45,982 bases of DNA from NCBI GenBank assembly GCA_964431735.1, contig CAYSLJ010000040.1:1-45982 (forward strand). Direction: 5' to 3'. A program made the translations under genes and the position numbers. Positions 8,116 through 16,714 of the stretch are shown here, in pieces (positions within the stretch are counted from its first letter, which is position 1; each line of letters begins with the position of its first letter). The notes beneath the pieces were generated by a model that ran no database searches, was not told the DNA's origin, and worked only from the letters and a program-made list of their open reading frames with translations. This DNA is from CALARM01 sp964431735 (lineage in GTDB: Bacteria > Vulcanimicrobiota > SpSt-956 > JAKJGF01).

Positions 8116-8826
8116 CTATATATATCGCAACATAGACGGAGAGCTAGAAGGCTTTTCAGTTAAAAATTTCATTAAAAATTCTTCATAAGAAATTTCTTCC
8201 AGTGAAATATTAAAAATTTTTGAAAAATTATGACATATTATACCAGAAACTTCAGATAGAGAAAACTCCTTCCCTGCAATTTTTTCCATAGAAACAACTC
8301 CTGTATTATCAAGGCCGCATGCTTTTATCATATTAAATTCTTCAATATGAGTATTCACATTCAGAGCGAATCCGTGAAATGTTATCCATCTTCTGATACC
8401 TAGTCCTATGGAAGCAATCTTATTATTTCCAATCCATACACCGTGATTTATCTCATTTTTCGTGCCTGTAATATCATAATTTTTCAGAGTAACTATAAGT
8501 ATTTCTTCCAGTCTTTCTATAAATTCCCTTACTTTTAATTTATAGTCTGTCAGTTTAATTATGGGATAACCCACCAGTTGACCGGGCCCGTGATATGTAA
8601 CATCACCTCCTCGTTCAATTCTGAAAGTTGATATATTTCTTTTTTTCAGTTCTTCTTCCGATAGAAAAATATTTTCTCTTTTACCTCTATGTCCGATGGT
8701 TATTACAGGAGGATGTTCTGTAAGAATAAAGACATCGGGAAAATCAATCTCTTTTAAAGCTACAATTTTTTTCTGTAATTCATGGCAATGTTTATAATCA
8801 AAATATCCTGAATTAATAACATACAT
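8116..8826 (-). CDS. lipB: Octanoyltransferase LipB
   Basis: Moves octanoate from acyl carrier protein to the lipoyl domains of 2-oxoacid dehydrogenases or the glycine cleavage system. The 236-residue chain has the family block RGGDVTYHGPGQLVGYPI (72-89), the catalytic lysine K136 (NNKIASIG) and the catalytic cysteine C170 (KACGLDNTG). These form the Cys/Lys dyad, and HGFALNVN lines the pocket. I see no convincing Shine-Dalgarno before the ATG, so translation may be leaderless or weak. First gene of the lipB-lipA run; the space upstream holds a dispersed repeat. Confidence 0.96.
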   Translation of the reverse strand: MYVINSGYFDYKHCHELQKKIVALKEIDFPDVFILTEHPPVITIGHRGKRENIFLSEEELKKRNISTFRIERGGDVTYHGPGQLVGYPIIKLTDYKLKVREFIERLEEILIVTLKNYDITGTKNEINHGVWIGNNKIASIGLGIRRWITFHGFALNVNTHIEEFNMIKACGLDNTGVVSMEKIAGKEFSLSEVSGIICHNFSKIFNISLEEISYEEFLMKFLTEKPSSSPSMLRYI

Positions 8827-8906
8827 AAATATAATATTCTATGATTATATGACAGTTCCTATAATAGATTTTAAATTTATAAAAGGGAAAAGAAATTTTA
8901 AGTAGA

Positions 8907-8993
8907 AATTTATATGAAAATGATAATGATGAAGTTTTATGCTTCACTGTCTGTTAATTTTCATATCTGGTTGTGACTGCTCCGGTCATGGCC
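8907..8993 (-). repeat. Dispersed repeat B, copy 1
   Basis: The reverse complement closely matches 30365-30446 over about 85 bp, with a few substitutions and a small indel. It contains internal inverted segments (ATATGAAAAT and ATTTTCATAT) and the end CATGACCGG..GGTCA. A partial third copy lies at 11282-11319. Confidence 0.75.
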
Positions 8994-9033
8994 GTTAGTG
9001 TAAATCATATAAAATCTATAAAGGGGTATTTTT

Positions 9034-9411
9034 ATGGCAAAAGTCTGGATAAATCCTGCATTCAAAGATACATATAAAAAGCCGGAAGTCGTCAAACAGG
9101 AAGTCACCAAACAGGAAAAACCTGAAAAAAAACCGGTAAAAACCAAACCAAAAGAATTTAAAAGAAAAGAACCGGTTTTACCTCAGACCAATAAAACAAC
9201 CCATTCGGAAAATTATTTCAATAAAAGAATCAGAGAAAATGATATAGTAGAATTTGTTTTCATCAATAATATGACTGTTTCAGGGTGTGTGGAGTGGTTC
9301 AATCAGAGATACATAAAGATAAAAGAAGCAAAAACAGGTGACGACATACTTGTTGACAGAAGACCGATTAAATATATAAGTAAAATAGAACAAGAGGTGA
9401 AGAGTGAGTAA
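9034..9411 (+). CDS. Putative divergent Hfq/Sm-like protein with basic tail
   Basis: A 125-residue protein in two parts. Residues 1-60 are low-complexity and very basic (Lys, Pro, Glu repeats such as PEKKPVKTKPK) and look disordered. Residues 62-121 can be aligned by eye with Hfq: NYFNKRIRENDIVEF (N-terminal helix and first strand), FINNMTVSGCVEWFNQRYIKIK (Sm1-like, Hfq has vNG..L.G.i..fD.y.i.L) and DRRPIKYISKI (Sm2-like, Hfq has YKHAIST). If real, it would be an RNA-binding hexamer-type protein with the basic tail at the other end from E. coli Hfq. The start has AAAGGGG upstream. The stop lies inside a heptamer array. Family assignment is inference. Confidence 0.55.
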   Translation: MAKVWINPAFKDTYKKPEVVKQEVTKQEKPEKKPVKTKPKEFKRKEPVLPQTNKTTHSENYFNKRIRENDIVEFVFINNMTVSGCVEWFNQRYIKIKEAKTGDDILVDRRPIKYISKIEQEVKSE

Positions 9412-9496
9412 TGAATAGTGAGTAGTGAAAAATGAGTAGTGAAAAGTGAATATTACTCCGGTAATATAATAACTGGTCACTGGCAACTGGTCACTG
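9398..9496. repeat. Two heptamer arrays in tandem
   Basis: 9398-9450 holds GAGTAGT/GAAAAGT-type units, while 9471-9496 holds TGGTCAC TGGCAAC TGGTCAC. The sequences differ but both keep a 7-bp period. The first array includes the stop codon of the Hfq-like gene. Confidence 0.75.
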
Positions 9497-9525
9497 TTTG
9501 ATAATTTCACTCACCAGGTTTAAAA

Positions 9526-11214
9526 TTGTTATTATTCTGTAATAATTGCGGATCTCCAAATAAAGAAGAAGCAAAGTTTTGTTCTGATTGCGGTCAGAAA
9601 CTTGTTACAATAACAGAAAGCGGTACATTATCTCCGGGAGTCTTCCTGGACAGAAGATATAAAATCATCAGACTCGTCAAATCAGGCGGTATGGGCGCAG
9701 TTTATGAAGCAGAAGACGAACGTTTCTGCGACAGATGTGCCGTAAAAGAAATGTCTCTTCACTGTTCACTCCCCGAAGAAAGAAAGTATTTCACTGATAA
9801 ATTCCGCCAGGAAGCAAGAATTTTAAGAACACTTCATCACGGAAGCCTTCCAAGGGTAACAGATTATTTTTCAGAACATGGAAGATATTATCTTGTAATG
9901 GATTTTGTCAACGGTTCAGACCTGGAAACAATACTTTCGGAAAAAGGCACACCGGGTCTGGATATAAAAGAAGTTGTTTCCTATGCCATAGAAGTACTTG
10001 AAGTCATTAATTATCTTCATAACTCCTCTCCTCCCATTCTCTACAGAGATCTAAAACCTTCCAATATTATGATAAGAAAATCGGATAATAAAGTTATGCT
10101 CGTAGATTTTGGCATTGCCAGAGCAATAACACAGGAAACACCTTCCACTCAGACAAGAGTGGGAACACCCAATTATGCTGCTCCCGAACAGTTTACCGGT
10201 AAAAATGAACCGGAAAGTGATATTTATTCCCTTGCTGCAACAATGCACCATCTCATTACAGGACACATACCGGTGCCATGCCTTATACCTCCCGTAAGAC
10301 GCGTAAGAGCTGATGTGCCTGAAGAACTGGAGAGAATACTCGAAAAAGCCCTGAGACCTGATATTACTGAAAGATATTCTTCTGCAGAGGAAATGAAAAA
10401 AGATCTGGAAAATTTTCTCAAACTATATGAAGGTTCCCGTATTACCGTAATTTTCCCGGAACATTGTTCCATACCTTCAAAATATAGTGAAGGTATGATA
10501 TTTATACCTGCAGGAGAAGCCCTTATGGGACAGAAAGATGAAAGAGAATATCCCGAACACAGGGTTTATCTGGACTCTTATTATATTGACAGATATCCTG
10601 TGACAAACAGAGATTTCGATGAATTTGTAAGAAGTACAGGGTACAGGGCAAAAGGCGCATGGAGAAATCATTTCAGTGAACATTCTCTGGACCACCCTGT
10701 TATTGATGTAACATGGTTTGATGCAAAAAACTTCTCAGAATGGAAAGGGAAAATGCTTCCCACTGAAGCGGAATGGGAAAAAGCAGCCAGAGGTAAGGAG
10801 GGACTTCCCTATCCCTGGGGTAATGAAGCAGATAAAAATAAATGTAATAACAGGCAGATGGATAGAACAGAGGGGATAAAAAAGATGATAAATATAAGTG
10901 ACGGAAGAGGAACAACCCCGGTTGATACATTTCTTGAATCTTCAACAGTATATGGTGTCATGGATATGGCAGGTAATGTAAAAGAATGGTGTTCCGACTG
11001 GTATTCTGCTTATTATTACAGCAATTCTTCCTCTACTGTATTAAAAAACCCCGGGGGGCCGGAAAAAGGTGATTATAAAGTCATAAAAGGGGGAGCCTGG
11101 AAAAATGATATAACATTATGTACGACAGGTAAAAGAAATAAACTTCATCCTAACAGCCATGAATCAGATACAGGGTTCAGATGTGTAAAACACATAAACA
11201 AAAAAGAACTTTAG
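9526..11214 (+). CDS. Zinc-ribbon Ser/Thr protein kinase fused to FGE-sulfatase domain
   Basis: A 562-residue protein in three modules. A zinc ribbon has C5, C8, C19 and C22. A Hanks-type kinase spans roughly 45-310, with a Gly-rich loop SGGMGAVY, Lys74 (AVKEM), catalytic Asp175 (YRDLKPSN) and DFG Asp194, so it should be active. A formylglycine-generating-enzyme-like (SUMF1/C-lectin) domain runs from about 324 to the end (GMIFIPAGE, PTEAEWEKAARG, GVMDMAGNVKEWC, GGAW, TGFRC). Aligned by eye, the first catalytic Cys of true FGE is Asn here, so it is more likely a binding domain than a formylglycine generator. Start is TTG at 9526 with AGG 7 nt upstream. No membrane segment. Paralogue of 32747-34486. 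Confidence 0.9.
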   Translation: MLLFCNNCGSPNKEEAKFCSDCGQKLVTITESGTLSPGVFLDRRYKIIRLVKSGGMGAVYEAEDERFCDRCAVKEMSLHCSLPEERKYFTDKFRQEARILRTLHHGSLPRVTDYFSEHGRYYLVMDFVNGSDLETILSEKGTPGLDIKEVVSYAIEVLEVINYLHNSSPPILYRDLKPSNIMIRKSDNKVMLVDFGIARAITQETPSTQTRVGTPNYAAPEQFTGKNEPESDIYSLAATMHHLITGHIPVPCLIPPVRRVRADVPEELERILEKALRPDITERYSSAEEMKKDLENFLKLYEGSRITVIFPEHCSIPSKYSEGMIFIPAGEALMGQKDEREYPEHRVYLDSYYIDRYPVTNRDFDEFVRSTGYRAKGAWRNHFSEHSLDHPVIDVTWFDAKNFSEWKGKMLPTEAEWEKAARGKEGLPYPWGNEADKNKCNNRQMDRTEGIKKMINISDGRGTTPVDTFLESSTVYGVMDMAGNVKEWCSDWYSAYYYSNSSSTVLKNPGGPEKGDYKVIKGGAWKNDITLCTTGKRNKLHPNSHESDTGFRCVKHINKKEL

Positions 11215-11240
11215 ATATTCTTAAAATATGTCATATATAT

Positions 11241-11355
11241 TATAGTGTATTTCATAACAAATCACATATAATTCTTTCACAACCATGACCGGTTCGGTCA
11301 CGACGAAGTATGAGAATTTGTTCCTCCCGTAACGCGTTACGCGTTACGCGTTACG
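11241..11355. repeat. Repeat C and B fragments plus heptamer array
   Basis: 11241-11265 is the ATAGTGTATTTCATAA repeat C core. 11282-11319 is a partial copy of repeat B (ACCATGACCGGTTCGGTCA). 11329-11355 is a TTACGCG heptamer array. In this orientation the array is open in all frames, which lengthens the glgX frame artificially. Confidence 0.7.
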
Positions 11356-11402
11356 ACTCTCATATAAATCCTGAAAATCCCGGTCAAAAAGGAGATTTAC
11401 AT

Positions 11403-13547
11403 ATGGTAAAAGATAAATTTATGCCGGAAAGAGGCAGACCCTATCCTCTGGGCGCTCATATAATAAACAGAGAAGGAGTAAATTTTGCCGTATTTTCAAA
11501 ACATGCAGAAGCGGTGGAACTTTTATTTTTCGACAGTCCGGAAGATAGCAGTCCATCCCAGATATTTATGCTTGATCCCATGGAAAACAGGACAGGAGAT
11601 ATATGGCATATTTATATTCATGGCGTCGGCCACAGACAGCTTTACGGTTACAGAGCATATGGCACATATAACCCTGAAGGAGGCCATATATTCAATCAGA
11701 ATAAATTACTCGTAGACCCTTATGCAAAATCAATAGCAGGCGAATATAAATGGGATAATGAAGCAGCCTTTGCCTATGATAAGAAATCTCCTGATAAAGA
11801 ATTTTCCTTCAGCACGACAGATAATATTTCAAGTACAGTAAAAAGTGTTGTCATAGACGATTATCTCTTTGACTGGACAGATGACAGACTGCTCCGTTAT
11901 CCTCTTGAAGAGTGTATCATCTATGAGATGCATGTAAGAGGTTTTACAATAGATCCTTCTTCACTGGTAGATAGCAGGGGAACGTACAGGGGGATTATTG
12001 AAAAAATACCATATCTGAAAGAACTCGGTGTTACCACACTGGAACTGATGCCTATACAGGAATTCAACCAGAATGAAAATATAAAGGTAAATCCCAGGAC
12101 AGGAAAAAAACTTAAAAATTACTGGGGTTACAGCACTATGTCCTTTTTTGCACCTGATAACTGGTATGCTTCGTGCTGTGATCCTGCAAATCAGGTTATG
12201 GAATTCAAAGAAATGGTAAAGGCATGCCACAGAGCAGGCATAGAGGTTATACTGGATGTTGTTTACAACCATACGGGAGAAGGCAATCTGGAAGGGCCCA
12301 TATGCAGTTTTCGCGGTCTTGACAACAGTATTTACTATATGCTGGATGAAGAGAATAAATATAAAAATTATTCGGGATGCGGGAATACTGTAAACTGTAA
12401 CCATCCTGTAGTAAAACAGCTTATACTGGACAGCCTCCGCTACTGGGTAGTAGAAATGCATGTTGACGGCTTCCGTTTCGATCTTGCCACCATCCTGGGC
12501 AGAGATCCCTCAGGTGCATGGATAGGGCGGTTCAGTATTTTAAATGACATACAGAAAGATCCTCTCCTTTCGGGAGTTAAATTGATTGCAGAAGGATGGG
12601 ATGCAGGAGGTCTTTACAAGGTAGGGGAATTCCCCGAAGGATGGGCAGAATGGAACGGTAAATACCGGGATGATGTAAGAGCTTTTATAAAGGGCGAACC
12701 TGCTCTTGCCGGCTCTATGGCAACAAGAATAAGCGGAAGTTCGGACCTGTATCAGAGAGGCGGTAAAAGGCCACATCACAGCATAAATTTCATTACCTGT
12801 CATGACGGCTTTACCATGAGGGATCTTGTATCATACAGCTGGAAACATAATTTTGAAAATGCAGAAGACAATATGGACGGCACAAATGACAATGTAAGCT
12901 GGAACTGCGGAGTGGAAGGAGAAACGGATAATGTAAGAATAAATCAGCTCCGTATAAGACAGGTCAAAAATTTCATTACCATTCTTATGCTGTCCCAGGG
13001 AACTCCCATGATACTGAGCGGCGACGAAATGTTTAAAACCCATAATGGCAATAACAACGCCTACTGTCAGGACAGCGAACTGAACTGGCTTGACTGGACC
13101 GATCTGAAAAAACATGAAGAAATATTCAGATTCTTTAAAAAAATCATAGCCTTCAGGAAAGCCCATGCTGCATTAAAAAGAAGGGATTTCTTTACAGGAC
13201 ATGACCATAATGATGACGGCATAAGCGATATTACCTGGCATGGCGTATACCCCTATGAGCCGGACTGGTCCTATGAATCTCATTCCATTGCCTTTATGAT
13301 AGACGGAAATAAAGAGGAAACAGGCTATAAAGAAAATGATAACTGCATATACTGTGCAATAAATGCCTACTGGGGGCCACTGGTATTCGAACTGCCACAG
13401 CCGGTAAACGGGAATTTATGGCACAGGGTGGTAGATACAGGCCTTACATCTCCGAAGGATATTCTGGAAGAGGGTAAGGAAATAAAACTGAAAAAAAATC
13501 AGTACAAGCTTGCTCCGAGATCGGTTCTTGTGTGTATTTCTAAATAA
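11403..13547 (+). CDS. glgX: Glycogen debranching enzyme GlgX (GH13)
   Basis: Hydrolyses alpha-1,6 branches of glycogen or limit dextrin in the cytoplasm. Using the ATG at 11403, which has AAGGAG 10 nt upstream, the protein is 714 residues, normal for GlgX. The frame is open back to 11310, but those 31 codons run through the heptamer array and are unlikely to be translated. An N-terminal CBM48-like domain (YPLGAHIINREGVNFAVFS) precedes the GH13 barrel. The catalytic residues are nucleophile D360 (DGFRFDLA), acid/base E397 (LIAEGWDAGG) and D468 (TCHDGFTMRD). It is followed after 11 nt by a P-loop kinase gene. The GH57 fusion at 38222 may act on related glucans. Confidence 0.95.
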   Translation: MVKDKFMPERGRPYPLGAHIINREGVNFAVFSKHAEAVELLFFDSPEDSSPSQIFMLDPMENRTGDIWHIYIHGVGHRQLYGYRAYGTYNPEGGHIFNQNKLLVDPYAKSIAGEYKWDNEAAFAYDKKSPDKEFSFSTTDNISSTVKSVVIDDYLFDWTDDRLLRYPLEECIIYEMHVRGFTIDPSSLVDSRGTYRGIIEKIPYLKELGVTTLELMPIQEFNQNENIKVNPRTGKKLKNYWGYSTMSFFAPDNWYASCCDPANQVMEFKEMVKACHRAGIEVILDVVYNHTGEGNLEGPICSFRGLDNSIYYMLDEENKYKNYSGCGNTVNCNHPVVKQLILDSLRYWVVEMHVDGFRFDLATILGRDPSGAWIGRFSILNDIQKDPLLSGVKLIAEGWDAGGLYKVGEFPEGWAEWNGKYRDDVRAFIKGEPALAGSMATRISGSSDLYQRGGKRPHHSINFITCHDGFTMRDLVSYSWKHNFENAEDNMDGTNDNVSWNCGVEGETDNVRINQLRIRQVKNFITILMLSQGTPMILSGDEMFKTHNGNNNAYCQDSELNWLDWTDLKKHEEIFRFFKKIIAFRKAHAALKRRDFFTGHDHNDDGISDITWHGVYPYEPDWSYESHSIAFMIDGNKEETGYKENDNCIYCAINAYWGPLVFELPQPVNGNLWHRVVDTGLTSPKDILEEGKEIKLKKNQYKLAPRSVLVCISK

Positions 13548-13558
13548 AAGGTAATGAT

Positions 13559-14086
13559 ATGAAAAAAATTCTGACTCTCGGATGTTCCGGTTCCGGGAAA
13601 ACCACACTTGCTCTGGAACTTGGAAAAATACTCAATCTGAAAGTAATTCATCTGGACAGACTCTACTGGAATCCGGGATGGGTCAGCACACCGGACGATA
13701 AATGGCTGGAAATCGTTAAAAATATTATAAAAAAAGACCGGTGGGTTATAGACGGAAATTTTGCATCTACCCTTGATATAAGACTTCAGGAAGCAGATAC
13801 TGCAGTGTATATTGACTTTCCGCGCATCATCTGTCTCTGGCAGGTCATTAAAAGATGGATCTTCTATATAGGCCGCAGCAGGCCTGATATGGGAGAAGGA
13901 TGCAGAGAAAAAATAGATCTGGAATTTATCATATGGATCTGGAATTTTAACAGAACCCATAGAGAGATGATGCTGGAAAAACTTGAAAAAGAAAAGGATA
14001 GAAAAAACATTTATATCTTAAAAAACTATAAAAAAATATCGAATTTCTTAAATAAAGTGAGAATCTATTCCTACTGTGACGCGTGA
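13559..14086 (+). CDS. FlaR-like / adenylate-kinase-type P-loop protein
   Basis: A 175-residue small nucleotide kinase-like protein. The Walker A loop is GCSGSGKTT (8-16). HLDRLYWNPGW follows, and WVIDGNFASTLDIR is the substrate-side block typical of proteins annotated as DNA topology modulation protein FlaR or adenylate kinase. A lid-like basic segment lies at CLWQVIKRW. The true substrate of this family is not established. It starts 11 nt after glgX and may be cotranscribed. Its last codons and TGA stop fall within the next heptamer array, so the C-terminal residues (YCDA) may be array-derived. Confidence 0.8.
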   Translation: MKKILTLGCSGSGKTTLALELGKILNLKVIHLDRLYWNPGWVSTPDDKWLEIVKNIIKKDRWVIDGNFASTLDIRLQEADTAVYIDFPRIICLWQVIKRWIFYIGRSRPDMGEGCREKIDLEFIIWIWNFNRTHREMMLEKLEKEKDRKNIYILKNYKKISNFLNKVRIYSYCDA

Positions 14087-14132
14087 TGCCTGATGCGCAG
14101 GGATTAAACCCGTCACGCGTTACGCGTTACGC
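14076..14132. repeat. Heptamer array with inverted arms
   Basis: GTGACGC GTGATGC CTGATGC on the left and CGTCACG CGTTACG CGTTACG on the right can pair around GCAGGGATTAAACCCG. It may act as a hairpin terminator for the preceding gene. Confidence 0.75.
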
Positions 14133-14198
14133 CAAATAATTTAATAGCAAAAAATATCAAAACTGTTGTAAAACTCTTTTGTATAATGAGGTAACATT

Positions 14199-15074
14199 AT
14201 GGATTATCTGGAAATAATTCAATCTGCCATAGACTACATAGAAGAACATCTCACAGATGAAATATCTCTTCAGGATATATCAGGTAAAGCAGGCCTGTCT
14301 CCCTATCATTTTCACCGTATATTCCACGGCATAACAGGAAATACCGTAAGTGAATATATTCGTGAAAGGCGGCTTTCTCTGGCATCTGACGACCTTGTTT
14401 CATCTAAAAAGAGAATAATAGAGATTTCAGTAGAATATGGCTTTGAATCCCAGGAATCCTTTACGAGGGCTTTTAAGAAACAGTTCGGTCTTACGCCGGC
14501 AAAGTACCGAACCAATCAGAAGCATTCCATGTTATTTAAGAAAAAGAGACTGACAGAAACAGGTCTCAAACATTTAAACGGAGGAATTACAATGGAACCA
14601 AGAATAATCACTAAAGAATCTTTTAAAGTTGTAGGAATGGAAGGAAAGACAACTCTGAGAAACAATAAAATCCCTGCGTTATGGCATAAATTCATGCGTG
14701 TCATAGGGGAAATAAAAAACAGGATAAATAATAATGTAGCCTATGGAATCTGTGAATGTATATCGGGATTTGATGCGAAGAACTTTAACGAAGATACGGA
14801 GTTTACGGAACTTGTCTGTGTGGAAGTAAGTAATTTCGACAATATACCGGAAGGGATGGTCGGAAGGACTTTACAGACACAGAAATATGCAGTATTTACC
14901 CACAGGGGGCCTCTGACAAATCTGCGCAGTACCTATGATTATATCTACGGTACATGGCTTAAAAACTCCGGCTATGAAATCGCAGAAGCAGATGATTTTG
15001 AATATTATGATGAAAGATTTAATCCTGTAAGTCAGGAAAATTCAGAATTTGATATTTATATACCTGTAAAATAA
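14199..15074 (+). CDS. AraC-family regulator with GyrI-like effector domain
   Basis: A 291-residue transcription factor. Residues 5-105 contain two helix-turn-helix units of AraC/XylS type (ISLQDISGKAGLSPYHFHRIF and ISVEYGFESQESFTRAFKKQFG). Residues 130-291 are a GyrI-like/effector-binding domain (PRIITKESFKVVGMEG, then YAVFTHRGPLTNLRSTYDYIYGTWL and the C-terminal FDIYIPVK). Proteins of this build, such as Rob or BltR-like regulators, sense small molecules or drugs. GAGGT precedes the ATG and a TATAAT lies just upstream. A strong terminator follows at 15084. Target genes cannot be told from the window. Confidence 0.92.
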   Translation: MDYLEIIQSAIDYIEEHLTDEISLQDISGKAGLSPYHFHRIFHGITGNTVSEYIRERRLSLASDDLVSSKKRIIEISVEYGFESQESFTRAFKKQFGLTPAKYRTNQKHSMLFKKKRLTETGLKHLNGGITMEPRIITKESFKVVGMEGKTTLRNNKIPALWHKFMRVIGEIKNRINNNVAYGICECISGFDAKNFNEDTEFTELVCVEVSNFDNIPEGMVGRTLQTQKYAVFTHRGPLTNLRSTYDYIYGTWLKNSGYEIAEADDFEYYDERFNPVSQENSEFDIYIPVK

Positions 15075-15083
15075 CTTTTTCTG

Positions 15084-15121
15084 AATCAGGACAATCCTTT
15101 TGAGATTGTCCTGATTTTTTT
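15084..15121 (+). terminator. Rho-independent terminator
   Basis: A 12-13-bp perfect stem (ATCAGGACAATC / GATTGTCCTGAT) with a 7-nt loop CTTTTGA is followed by a run of T. It lies 10 nt after the AraC-family gene stop. Confidence 0.95.
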
Positions 15122-15179
15122 ATTTTTACATAGAATCATGATATAATAAAATATACATATCTTCAGAGGAGGAACATAT

Positions 15180-16691
15180 ATGAATAAAATGTTACGTTTA
15201 TTAAATGTCGGTTTTATATTATGTTTTACAGGTATATGCTTGCTGTTGCAGTCATGTACGCAAATAAAACAGTGTAAACATCTTGAAGTAAGCCTTGACA
15301 CACAGGGGCCATATATGATAATGGCAACGAAAAAAGCTTCTACCGACTACAAAGAAGCTATAGAGGAAGCATTAACACTGCACCCTGAAGCAAAAGTCTT
15401 TTCATATGAAAATATATCTTCTTCTTACAGGATTATTCAAAAAGAAAAACCACGTTATATTCTTTTATTTATTGACCCATCGGAATTAGATGTCAATTTT
15501 GCCTGGCAATGGCTGACTATGACGACAAAAATAGATGATGATCCTCTTGTAGATGTGAGAACCGGATTTATAACAGGAGAAAACCCGGGTAAAGTAAAAG
15601 AATTCATAGGAAGAATCAAAAAAGCAGTAAAAGGAGAGCTTATATTGCCGGGGGCCCTGACCGATAATCTTGGCCCTGATATGACAATAGGGAAAAAGGA
15701 CTTCGTAAAAAACAGAGGCACTTTCTTTTTACCGGTATTTGAAGAAAGATTAACTGTAAACACTATATCTCACGGGACAGAAGGTTTCAGTCAAGAAAGG
15801 CTGCAGAGCCTGGATAATGCAGGTCTTGTTCACTTCGGAGGCCATGGATATCCCGATAGAATAGTAGACTGCCTCAATGGCCCATATGTCAGAAAAGTAT
15901 CTCTTTCTCCATGTGTTGTTTTTAACGGAGCATGCTACACAGGAGTCACAGGTAAATGGTATGAAATGTTTACCGGTAATGGCATGGTAAAAGAACATTC
16001 TGTGGAGAAGGATAAATCATTCTGTCTCGGTATTCTTTCAAACAATACAGCAGGCTATCTTGCGGCACTTAATCCGGATCACGGCATACCTGTTTATCAG
16101 GAGATGGAATATCTTGCCACTACCGGCGCATCGCTAGGAGAGATTATAAGATACACCCATAACGGTGTTATAGTAGCTTCAGGAGGTAAAATTCCTCAAT
16201 TTGAACATCTTTCAAATAATATGCCGTCACCTGCCTGGACAGAGGCTGATGTAATGCTTAAAGGTACGGCATCAAGGGTACTTTTCGGAGATCCTTCATT
16301 AATAGTAATGAATGCCTTTACAAAACCACCTTTTAATATTACAGTCAAGAAAATAGATGAGAAGACTATTATAATAAAGGCTGTTGTTGAAAACAATAAA
16401 TTAAAAAGTACCTTCACCGATACATATTACTCAGATCTCTCAGGTGATCAAAAAATGTTCAATGACCGTGCATTCATTATATGTGATATACCGGATTGGG
16501 ATAAAATTTCAAAAGTAGAAGTTATAAAAGTTCAATGCCATGATAAAGAACTCAAATATATACTGAAAGGTTCTGGATTTGATAAAGAAGAACATAAAAT
16601 TTACATACAGATAGATGTGCCGTCTACCGGGTATATGCAGTCTGAGTTCAGAGAAGCCGGATCTACAGTAGAATTGAAGTTAACAAGGTAA
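15180..16691 (+). CDS. Lipoprotein with C25/caspase-fold peptidase-like domain
   Basis: A 503-residue protein with a type II signal peptide (LLLQSC lipobox, Cys26). The central domain has the features of clan CD cysteine peptidases: a His in a hydrophobic strand (GLVHFGGHGYPDR) and, about 36 residues later, a Cys at a strand end (CVVFNGACYTGV). It then carries GDPSLIVMNAF, which resembles the GDPSL text that ends gingipain-like (C25) catalytic domains. The C-terminal 100 residues are beta-rich. This suggests an envelope-anchored caspase-fold protease; no substrate or propeptide is evident. AGGAGG precedes the ATG. The RlaP-like gene begins 23 nt later. Assignment rests on motifs seen by eye. 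Confidence 0.65.
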   Translation: MNKMLRLLNVGFILCFTGICLLLQSCTQIKQCKHLEVSLDTQGPYMIMATKKASTDYKEAIEEALTLHPEAKVFSYENISSSYRIIQKEKPRYILLFIDPSELDVNFAWQWLTMTTKIDDDPLVDVRTGFITGENPGKVKEFIGRIKKAVKGELILPGALTDNLGPDMTIGKKDFVKNRGTFFLPVFEERLTVNTISHGTEGFSQERLQSLDNAGLVHFGGHGYPDRIVDCLNGPYVRKVSLSPCVVFNGACYTGVTGKWYEMFTGNGMVKEHSVEKDKSFCLGILSNNTAGYLAALNPDHGIPVYQEMEYLATTGASLGEIIRYTHNGVIVASGGKIPQFEHLSNNMPSPAWTEADVMLKGTASRVLFGDPSLIVMNAFTKPPFNITVKKIDEKTIIIKAVVENNKLKSTFTDTYYSDLSGDQKMFNDRAFIICDIPDWDKISKVEVIKVQCHDKELKYILKGSGFDKEEHKIYIQIDVPSTGYMQSEFREAGSTVELKLTR

Positions 16692-16714
16692 TTCACTATA
16701 AAGGAGTATATTTT

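Noticed and set aside
11310..11402. Longer glgX start
   Set aside because: It runs through a heptamer array, and the Shine-Dalgarno supports the ATG at 11403.
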